Positions 1 through 6,072 of a stretch of 12,060 nt of DNA are shown one piece after another. The notes under the pieces were generated by a model that saw only the letters and a list, made by a program, of their open reading frames with translations, did not search any database and was not told where the DNA came from. Each line of letters starts with the position of its first letter. Positions within the stretch are counted from its first letter, which is position 1. Location of the stretch: NCBI GenBank assembly GCA_044375415.1, contig JBILMS010000080.1, positions 1-12,060 on the forward strand, in the 5' to 3' direction. The stretch comes from JAWXBG01 sp044375415 (lineage in GTDB: Bacteria > Bacteroidota > Bacteroidia > Flavobacteriales_D > Sanyastnellaceae). The position numbers and the translations under genes were made by a program.

Positions 1-296
1 TTAAGTTCAGTCCGGAAAATGAAGAAATAACAGTGCGATCGTCCGTTCAAAAGGATATTCTCCACATTACAGTGAAAGATCGCGGTATTGGAATTTCTGC
101 AAAAGATCAAGAGCATCTTTTCGAACGTTTTTTTCGCGGAGAAAATGCAGTAAACATTCAAGGTACCGGTCTAGGCTTGAACATTGTTTTGAAGTACTTA
201 GAATTAATGAACGGTAATATTATTTGCGAAAGTGAATTAAACAAGGGTACGACGTTTCATATTTCGATCCCTTTAAATGAAGTAAATACTAATTAG
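1..296 (+). CDS. Sensor histidine kinase, C-terminal end (5' truncated by window edge)
   Basis: Only about 98 residues are visible. The frame is open to the left edge (first whole codon at 3), so the gene starts outside the window and the GTG at 33 is not a real start. The residues fit the second half of a HATPase_c domain: KFSPEN (end of the N box), DRGIGI (G1 box), FERFFRG (F box) and GTGLGLNI (G2 box), then a normal short C-terminal strand and a stop at 294-296. By family knowledge this domain binds ATP and phosphorylates a conserved His in the missing upstream part. The input domain and the membrane segments, if any, cannot be seen, so the signal sensed is unknown. The response regulator begins 10 bp downstream and is its obvious partner. 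Confidence 0.93.
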   Translation, partial: KFSPENEEITVRSSVQKDILHITVKDRGIGISAKDQEHLFERFFRGENAVNIQGTGLGLNIVLKYLELMNGNIICESELNKGTTFHISIPLNEVNTN

Positions 297-306
297 AATA
301 AAAGAG

Positions 307-1365
307 ATGAAATCCATACTCCTGATTGAAGACAGCGAAGAAGTTCGCGAAAACACAGCCGAAATCTTGGAACTTGCCGGATACAAGGTATTATGTGCCC
401 AAAATGGCAAGTTGGGTGTCGAATTGGCCATGCAGGAAATTCCTGATCTCATCATTTGCGATATTATGATGCCCGTGTTAGATGGTTATGGGGTCCTTCA
501 TTTACTTGGCAAGAAAGAAGAAACATCTAGTATACCCTTTATATTTCTGACAGCGAAAGCCGAAAGAAGTGATATTCGAAAGGGAATGGAAATGGGTGCA
601 GATGATTATCTCACCAAACCTTTTGATGATACGGAATTACTCAATGCAGTAGAAAGTCGTTTTAAGAAAATGGCAAAAATCGAACATGCTATTGGTTCCG
701 CTAAATCCGGAGTAAATGACCTTTTGAGTTCATTACACGAAATACACGATATCAAAAAAATATCGGAGCGCCAACAAGTCAAAATATACCGTAAAAAGGA
801 TTTGATATTTTCTGAAGGTGACACTCCCGTGGGTTTGTATCTTTTAGAAAAGGGAAAAATTAAAATTTATAAAAGCCACGAGTTAGGAAAAGATCTGATT
901 ACACGCTTGCTTCAGCCGGGCGACTTTTTTGGCTATTTACCCCTCCTCGAGGGAGGTGCACACACATCTTCAGCAGAGGCACTGGAAGATGTAGAAATTA
1001 CCGTTTTTCCTATCGATGATTTTTTCACATTGCTCGAGAGATCTCCGCAAGTGAGCAAGAAGTTTGTGGAATTATTAGCCGGAAAAATGCATGAAGAGCA
1101 AGAGAAACTCTTGGCCCTAGCCTACAGCAGTGTGCGCAAAAGAACTGCAGAAGCTCTGATTAATTTGCGTGAGCATTATCATGATGGATCGGATAAAGAT
1201 TTTACAATGGCCATTGCTCGCGATGATTTGGCAAACATGGTTGGTACAGCCACAGAGTCGTTGATAAGAACGTTAAGTGATTTTAGGGCCGAAGGATTGA
1301 TCAATATTTCCGGATCTTCTATCACGCTTGTCAATGTCGACAAATTACGTGCGATGAAAAATTGA
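307..1365 (+). CDS. Response regulator with Crp/Fnr-type output (REC - cyclic-nucleotide-binding-like - winged HTH)
   Basis: The protein has 352 residues. The REC domain (about 1-121) has the acidic pocket E8/D9, phospho-acceptor D52, T82 and K104, so it should be phosphorylated by the kinase encoded just upstream. A linker leads to a cNMP-binding-like beta-roll (about 150-250), a dimerisation helix (about 250-290) and a Crp-type HTH (about 300-335). The recognition helix keeps the E317...R321 pair that contacts DNA in Crp and Fnr, but has Ile where Fnr has Ser. Aligned to Crp, the cAMP-contacting Glu72 and Arg82 are Tyr210 and Thr220, so cAMP binding is unlikely. The only cysteines are C30 and C51, both in REC, so there is no Fnr-type iron-sulfur sensor. 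The start at 307 is preceded by a purine-rich AAAGAG. Its targets are unknown. The neighbouring cbb3 cluster is a reasonable guess. Confidence 0.93.
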   Translation: MKSILLIEDSEEVRENTAEILELAGYKVLCAQNGKLGVELAMQEIPDLIICDIMMPVLDGYGVLHLLGKKEETSSIPFIFLTAKAERSDIRKGMEMGADDYLTKPFDDTELLNAVESRFKKMAKIEHAIGSAKSGVNDLLSSLHEIHDIKKISERQQVKIYRKKDLIFSEGDTPVGLYLLEKGKIKIYKSHELGKDLITRLLQPGDFFGYLPLLEGGAHTSSAEALEDVEITVFPIDDFFTLLERSPQVSKKFVELLAGKMHEEQEKLLALAYSSVRKRTAEALINLREHYHDGSDKDFTMAIARDDLANMVGTATESLIRTLSDFRAEGLINISGSSITLVNVDKLRAMKN

Positions 1366-1375
1366 TCTCTCAATA

Positions 1376-2107
1376 ATGGAGGGCTCTGATCTACTTTTTT
1401 TTATTCTCGCAATTTTATGCGAAGTCGTTGGAACCATCAGTGGATTCGGGTCTTCGGTTTTTTTTGTTCCTATCGCCGGCTTGTTTTATCCTTTCCATGA
1501 AGTCCTCTTCCTAACAGGGTTATTGCATGTGTTCAGCAACTCAACCAAAATTTGGTTTTTTAGAAAACACATTGCTTGGAGCCTTGTGTGGAAATTCGGA
1601 ATACCAACCATAGGCTTCACTATTCTGGGAGCTTTTTTGTCTCGTTATGTCGATACCAACCATGCGAATATTTTTCTGGGTGTTTTTCTGATTCTATTTA
1701 GTTTGGTAATGCTCATGTGGGACAGAATTAGTCTCCATCGCGATTATAAAAATATTCTGATTACAGGAAGCGTTTCAGGTTTTGTGGCGGGAATAGTGGG
1801 AACAGGTGGTGCCATCCGTGGTCTTGGTTTGATGGCATTTAGTCTCGAAAAGGAGCTATTTGTTGGTACCTCCGCAGCAATCGATATGGGCGTGGATGTG
1901 AGTAGACTTTGGATCTATATCGTAAATGGTTTTGCCGTTGATAAAGCGATCTATATGGTTCCAATGCTCGTTGGCGCATCGGTTGTAGGAACTTATCTCG
2001 GGAAAATTCTTTTAGGAAAAATGACACCTATCTTCTTTAGAAAAATGGTGTTGATTCTAATTCTTTCAATAGGGATTTACCTCATGTTGAAAACGATGGT
2101 ATGGTAG
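1376..2107 (+). CDS. TauE/SafE (TSUP) family membrane permease
   Basis: A 243-residue, strongly hydrophobic protein with about 7-8 predicted membrane segments and the internal two-fold repeat typical of the TauE/SafE family. Glycine-rich motifs are GTISGFGSS near the N-terminus (about residues 19-27) and GIVGTGGAIRG in the second half. Family members move sulfite, sulfonates or other small anions across the inner membrane. The substrate cannot be told from sequence. The ATG lies 10 bp after the response-regulator stop, with no clear Shine-Dalgarno, suggesting co-transcription with the kinase/regulator pair. The length is normal for the family. Two T8 runs (1395-1402 and 1458-1465) fall in the 5' part and simply encode Phe/Leu-rich membrane sequence. 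Confidence 0.82.
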   Translation: MEGSDLLFFILAILCEVVGTISGFGSSVFFVPIAGLFYPFHEVLFLTGLLHVFSNSTKIWFFRKHIAWSLVWKFGIPTIGFTILGAFLSRYVDTNHANIFLGVFLILFSLVMLMWDRISLHRDYKNILITGSVSGFVAGIVGTGGAIRGLGLMAFSLEKELFVGTSAAIDMGVDVSRLWIYIVNGFAVDKAIYMVPMLVGASVVGTYLGKILLGKMTPIFFRKMVLILILSIGIYLMLKTMVW

Positions 2108-2119
2108 AATTGAACCAAG

Positions 2120-2824
2120 TCACTGAGGCTTTTCACAGCAGCTCATTTTAGCATTTTCTACTTTCGGACTTATATAGGGAATGCCCAAATTGCTTCCTCT
2201 AAGTATCAGTAGTGCACCTGAAATCAAAAGTGTTACTCGAATCCATCTGGCCGTATTGACCTTGGCTTTTGTTTTAAGCCATTCCAAAATCCCTCCGAAA
2301 GAGAGTAGGGCAGGTACGGTTCCCAAACCAAAGATGAACATGAATAAAGCACCTTTCCAGGGAGTACCTGTCGCAGTAGCTGCAGCCAATGCAAAGTAAA
2401 CTAAGCCACATGGCAAAAGTCCGTTTAATGCTCCCAATAAAAAGAATGTTCGTTTCGTTTTGTGTTTCAGCAGAGATGCAAAACGTGTTTTGATCTTGCT
2501 TACAAATCCAACGGATATTTTAGCAAGCCAACCGGAATTTGATTTGTAGTAGAAAAATACCAGGAGAAGAATTACGACACCCGAGGCAATCGATAACCAT
2601 TGCTGGGCTCCTGCGGCAACCATACCCTTACCCAACAATCCGGCTATCGAACCTAATAGAGCATAGGTGAGTAAACGTCCTGAATGGTTGAGTAATCTGC
2701 TTTGAAAATGTTTCCAGTTGGTTGATCTGTTAAAAGGAATTGCTGCATGCAAAGGACCGCACATTCCGATGCAGTGCAAACTACCTGCAAGGCCCATCAA
2801 TAAAGCTATTCCAATGAATTCCAT
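2120..2824 (-). CDS. DsbD_2/SafE-like membrane protein closing the cbb3 operon
   Basis: A 234-residue protein with about six membrane segments. The first helix holds GSLHCIGMCGP (C18, C22). A second conserved motif, GLLPCGLVYFAL (C139), sits in the middle. This pattern is that of the family usually annotated as sulfite exporter TauE/SafE or cytochrome c biogenesis transmembrane protein (DsbD_2-like), and it differs from the TSUP protein at 1376-2107. The C-terminal tail ends with a Cys pair (C229, C230). The start ATG shares one base with the ccoH stop (TAATG), so it is translated with the assembly genes. By inference it helps oxidase maturation, perhaps copper or thiol handling. The name sulfite exporter should not be taken as function. 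Its stop faces the plus-strand TSUP gene across 12 bp. Confidence 0.8.
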   Translation of the reverse strand: MEFIGIALLMGLAGSLHCIGMCGPLHAAIPFNRSTNWKHFQSRLLNHSGRLLTYALLGSIAGLLGKGMVAAGAQQWLSIASGVVILLLVFFYYKSNSGWLAKISVGFVSKIKTRFASLLKHKTKRTFFLLGALNGLLPCGLVYFALAAATATGTPWKGALFMFIFGLGTVPALLSFGGILEWLKTKAKVNTARWIRVTLLISGALLILRGSNLGIPYISPKVENAKMSCCEKPQ

Positions 2825-3255
2825 TAGATTTTAATCTTTTGTTGGACGAAGTATTTTTCGCCCGCCTCAGTCCATTCAAAGTAGACTTCATACGGGCCGG
2901 AATTGAGCAACGATTTATCTATGATCTGCGGGTTTCCGGAATTAAATGACATAGGGAACTCACTATCACTTTTCGCATTATTCGGACAATAGAATCGGAT
3001 TTTTCCACTTGCAGCGGAATTCCATGTCTGCGGATACTGAACCACAATTTGGTCGTCTAAAAGCGACAGACTCGGCTTAAGCTCTAATGCGTTGCCACGA
3101 CTAACAGCAGCCATTCGCTCTGAGAATGCCAGTTCTTGCTCATAATAATCGGATGATACGAGATCAATTTTTTCGTTGCGTGCGCGCATCACAAAAGAGA
3201 TCATGACACCTACGAAACTTAAATACACCAAACCCATTTTCCAACCCCAGTTCAT
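2824..3255 (-). CDS. ccoH: FixH/CcoH family cbb3 oxidase assembly protein
   Basis: A 143-residue protein with one N-terminal membrane helix (about residues 5-23), a short positively charged patch (RARNEK) and then a mostly beta-type domain. The SSDYYEQEL segment (Y37, Y38) right after the helix is characteristic of FixH/CcoH proteins. In studied proteobacteria CcoH is a single-span protein needed for assembly or stability of the cbb3 complex. Here the soluble part is expected to lie in the periplasm. The gene starts 18 bp after ccoG with an AT-rich leader and no Shine-Dalgarno, and its stop overlaps the next start by one base. Sequence similarity in this family is low, so the call leans on the motif, length and position. 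Confidence 0.85.
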   Translation of the reverse strand: MNWGWKMGLVYLSFVGVMISFVMRARNEKIDLVSSDYYEQELAFSERMAAVSRGNALELKPSLSLLDDQIVVQYPQTWNSAASGKIRFYCPNNAKSDSEFPMSFNSGNPQIIDKSLLNSGPYEVYFEWTEAGEKYFVQQKIKI

Positions 3256-3273
3256 TGTTTTATATTTTTAGAT

Positions 3274-4680
3274 TTAATGCTTTTGATTATTCGATGGACC
3301 GATAAAAATTATGGGTTCCTTGTGTACTAATTTATCTCCGTTATACAGTTCTAAAATGAGGTCTGTCTTTCGTTTTTTGAGATCTTCCTCGGGTATGATT
3401 ACAAAAAATTCCCCATCTTGTAAGTTGCCTGCCGGCACTACCATTTGTTTACCTATCATTTGCACTTCAGCATCCATTACTTTGAATGTAATAGCTAGGT
3501 CTTCTCGAATCTTGTTTACAACTTTGATGGAATATAAATTACCAATACGACCATCATCCATTTTAGTAAATATCTGCCCGCGCGCGCGATTCACTGACAC
3601 ATCTATATCTGTTCGTGTAACCAACAGAAACGACTCAATACCCACTAACACGACCAAAACTCCCGTATAGGCTACCATGCGGTATGTCCATTTTAGTTTT
3701 TTTCCTGTGCGTATAGTATACTCGGAGGCATACCGAATAAGGCCCTTTGGCTTATTCACTTTTTCCATAATGTGATCACAGGCATCAATACAAGCTGTAC
3801 AGTTTGTACACTCCAGTTGAGTACCATTGCGAATATCGATTCCCGTAGGGCAAACTCTTACACATTCATGGCAATCGATACAATCGCCGACCCCGGGTTC
3901 GGGAATTTTGCTATATTTCTTTCTTGGTTCACCCCTCTTGTGATCATACGCCACCACAATCGAGTGTTTGTCGAGTAGTACTCCCTGCATTCTCCCGTAT
4001 GGACAAACAACCAAGCATACTTGCTCACGAAACCAATTAAAAATAAAGAAAAAGACACCGGAGAAAATAATCATGGCTAAAAATCCTCCCACATGTTCGG
4101 AAAATTTGCCTGTAATAATTTCTTTCAATTCATCAATACCTATGATGTAAGCCAAAAAGGTGTTGGCTGCAATAACCGATATAATAAAGAATAAGGTCAA
4201 CTTAAGAAAGCGTTTCCATAGTTTCGACCACGATAAAGGAGCCTTTTTTAGGGCTCTTTGTTCGGCAGCATCTCCATCAATCCAATATTCGATTCTCCTG
4301 AAGACCATTTCCATAAAAATGGTTTGTGGACAGACCCAACCACAAAATACACGACCATAAACTACTGTAAACAATGCGATGAACAGAATGAAAATAAGCA
4401 TCCCCATAACAAAGATGAAAAAGTCTTGAGGCCAAAACCTAACACCGAAGAGTATGAATTTTCTCTCTATGACATTGAATAGAAAAAGAGGGTCGTCATT
4501 TACTTTCACAAATGGCAACCCGAAAAGCGCAATCAAAAATAAGTAGCTGAGATACTTGCGCCAATTGTATAATTTTCCGTAAGGTTTCTTTGGATGGAAG
4601 AAAACTCTCTTGCCATCTTTATCGATATGGGTGACCGTATCGCGAAACGCCTCATCATTAAACTCTTCAACCTTCGCCAT
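3274..4680 (-). CDS. ccoG: CcoG (FixG/RdxA) iron-sulfur membrane protein for cbb3 oxidase assembly
   Basis: 468 residues, full length for the family. Membrane segments lie near 42-60, 84-107, 157-180, 198-216 and 333-355. CGWVCP (C113, C117) and CLVVCPYGR (C222, C226) are the conserved membrane-proximal Cys motifs. A ferredoxin-like domain carries two 4Fe-4S sets: C267/C270/C273/C277 and C291/C294/C297/C301. The last 110 residues form the Ig-like FixG C-terminal domain. Work on proteobacterial CcoG links it to cupric-ion reduction for insertion of copper into CcoN, and the neighbourhood fits that role. The ATG follows the ccoP stop by 21 bp. A ten-base CG alternation at 3579-3588 is simply Arg-Ala-Arg coding. 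Confidence 0.96.
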   Translation of the reverse strand: MAKVEEFNDEAFRDTVTHIDKDGKRVFFHPKKPYGKLYNWRKYLSYLFLIALFGLPFVKVNDDPLFLFNVIERKFILFGVRFWPQDFFIFVMGMLIFILFIALFTVVYGRVFCGWVCPQTIFMEMVFRRIEYWIDGDAAEQRALKKAPLSWSKLWKRFLKLTLFFIISVIAANTFLAYIIGIDELKEIITGKFSEHVGGFLAMIIFSGVFFFIFNWFREQVCLVVCPYGRMQGVLLDKHSIVVAYDHKRGEPRKKYSKIPEPGVGDCIDCHECVRVCPTGIDIRNGTQLECTNCTACIDACDHIMEKVNKPKGLIRYASEYTIRTGKKLKWTYRMVAYTGVLVVLVGIESFLLVTRTDIDVSVNRARGQIFTKMDDGRIGNLYSIKVVNKIREDLAITFKVMDAEVQMIGKQMVVPAGNLQDGEFFVIIPEEDLKKRKTDLILELYNGDKLVHKEPIIFIGPSNNQKH

Positions 4681-4701
4681 TTTTATGTGGTCTAAAAAAC
4701 A

Positions 4702-5901
4702 TTATTTCGCCTTCGCCTTCAAAGTATCAGGTAATGCTGTTCCGAGGCTATCGGGAACAATAACAGCTGTAGTATCGCTAACAATGCTCGCCGGTATATA
4801 CTCTATACCCTGAGGTGGCATCGCACCCGGAGGATTCGTGCCTTGAATGCTCATTATATAGCTTGCAATCAGGGCCATGTCTGGAGCACCGATATCGGAT
4901 TTCCACGCTTTCATACCCTTTTCAGGAACACCGTATTTGATAGTTTTGAAAATATCATTTATGCTCCCTCCATGAATCCAAAATTTATCTGTGAGGTTTG
5001 GTCCATTTTTACCTTCCCCGAATTGTCCATGACAAACTATGCAGGTTTTTTCTGTAAATAGTGCACGGCCTTTCGCAAGTTCATCAGAGGAAGCGAGGAA
5101 CACAACCGTTTTTTCATCGACCTTGTTCTTCTGGGTTTTTTCGTATTCGGCCAAATCAAATGCTGCTTGCTCTTCCTCGTTTTTCAATTCTTGTAGCTGT
5201 AAAGCACCTGTTCCGAAAACATGGAAATGCGCGAGATAAAATACTGCCCATACAATAGTCAAATAGAACCCGTATTTCCACCAAGGTGGTAGATTGTTGT
5301 CCAATTCTTTAATGCCATCGTAGTCATGGTCTGTAAGAATCGCAGCTTCTTTCTCGATTGCAACTGATTTGTTGAAACGATCCCAAAACGGAGTTGTTTT
5401 CTTTTCTACAAAAGGTTCTGCTTCTGCTTCTTTTACTAAAAAACGTTTTATCAGAAAGGCATAATAGAGAACAACGATTAACTCAATTGCGATGATAAGT
5501 GCTAGAAGGTTTAATTGCATATTACCAAAACCATCATGCAAAAAAGAAAATTGCTCTTCAACAGCAGTTGCATCTGCTCCGGTGGCACTTGTCTGCGCAA
5601 TGGTGGTTTGAGATGTAAGCAGTGTGCCGCCTATCAGGGCTATAAGCATCATCATTTTGTCTCCGCCTTTGCGAGCTAGGTTTTTTACAATGGCGGCAAA
5701 TAGCTTACCCAATTGAGTTATAAAAACAAGCAAAATCAGTGCAATCGAAGCTAATCCCCAAAATAAGGGGTCACCATAAGGTGATGGCTCTGGTTTTACA
5801 TCCAAGGGGGGGGCACCTTGTTGTTGTGCTATTCCTATTGTAGTAATAAAAAGTAGCGCTGTAATAGTGCCTATGTATTTAAACTTATTGATTTTTTTCA
5901 T
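4702..5901 (-). CDS. ccoP: Cytochrome c oxidase cbb3-type, subunit CcoP (monoheme, long N-terminus)
   Basis: A 399-residue protein. CIVCH (C287, C290, H291) is the only CxxCH motif, with M330 the likely distal ligand, so this CcoP is monoheme, unlike the diheme proteobacterial form. The FixP_N-type region is seen at about 186-230 (YDGIKELDNNLPPWW, then a helix at 210-230). Before it lies an unusually long membrane region: a signal-like segment (8-26, ending in IAQQQ), a helix at about 46-66, a second signal-like segment (83-103) and a helix at about 131-151. The resulting topology leaves the heme domain in the periplasm. A tail of about 35 residues (364-399) follows the cytochrome domain. The gene starts 12 bp after ccoQ. 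Met83 (ATG at 5653-5655) is an alternative internal start with GGAG in front of it. Confidence 0.93.
   Translation of the reverse strand: MKKINKFKYIGTITALLFITTIGIAQQQGAPPLDVKPEPSPYGDPLFWGLASIALILLVFITQLGKLFAAIVKNLARKGGDKMMMLIALIGGTLLTSQTTIAQTSATGADATAVEEQFSFLHDGFGNMQLNLLALIIAIELIVVLYYAFLIKRFLVKEAEAEPFVEKKTTPFWDRFNKSVAIEKEAAILTDHDYDGIKELDNNLPPWWKYGFYLTIVWAVFYLAHFHVFGTGALQLQELKNEEEQAAFDLAEYEKTQKNKVDEKTVVFLASSDELAKGRALFTEKTCIVCHGQFGEGKNGPNLTDKFWIHGGSINDIFKTIKYGVPEKGMKAWKSDIGAPDMALIASYIMSIQGTNPPGAMPPQGIEYIPASIVSDTTAVIVPDSLGTALPDTLKAKAK
5806..5813. repeat. Eight-base G/C homopolymer inside the 5' part of ccoP
   Basis: The plus strand reads G x8 (C8 on the coding strand), encoding part of Gly-Ala-Pro-Pro at residues 29-32 of CcoP. 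A one-base slip would shift the frame just after the first signal-like segment. The tract is present by direct reading. Any slippage or phase variation is conjecture. Confidence 0.6.
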
Positions 5902-5913
5902 AAGTCTCTTAAT

Positions 5914-6072
5914 TTATTCGAATGGAAGATTTTTGAATTTGTTGATGCTCTCTTTTTTCTCGCGCATTACCATATAAACGGCTATTACAAACACGAGAAC
6001 AAAAATGATTTGGGCCGTCAAGGGGTATATCGATACTCCTGTGATTCCCTCGAGATAGTTGATAAACTTCAT
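5914..6072 (-). CDS. ccoQ: CcoQ/FixQ-like small subunit of cbb3 oxidase
   Basis: A 52-residue open frame that is easy to miss because of its size. It starts with MKFINYLEGITG, has one membrane helix (about residues 18-36, QIIFVLVFVIAVYMVM) and ends in a charged tail (REKKESINKFKNLPFE). One helix followed by a Lys/Glu-rich cytoplasmic end, and a position between ccoO and ccoP, are the hallmarks of CcoQ, which stabilises the interaction of CcoP with the core in studied species. Its ATG overlaps the ccoNO stop in the ATGA arrangement (6069-6072), indicating translational coupling, and ccoP begins 12 bp after its stop. Small-subunit sequence is poorly conserved, so the call rests on topology, length and context. 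Confidence 0.87.
   Translation of the reverse strand: MKFINYLEGITGVSIYPLTAQIIFVLVFVIAVYMVMREKKESINKFKNLPFE

Noticed and set aside
942..956. CCTCC-TCGAG-GGAGG hairpin
   Set aside because: It lies in the middle of the response-regulator gene and encodes the Leu-Leu-Glu-Gly-Gly turn of the beta-roll. No T-tract, so a coincidence of codon use.
3579..3588. (CG)5 dinucleotide run in ccoG
   Set aside because: Short, fully explained by the Arg-Ala-Arg codons and in frame. No sign of variation.
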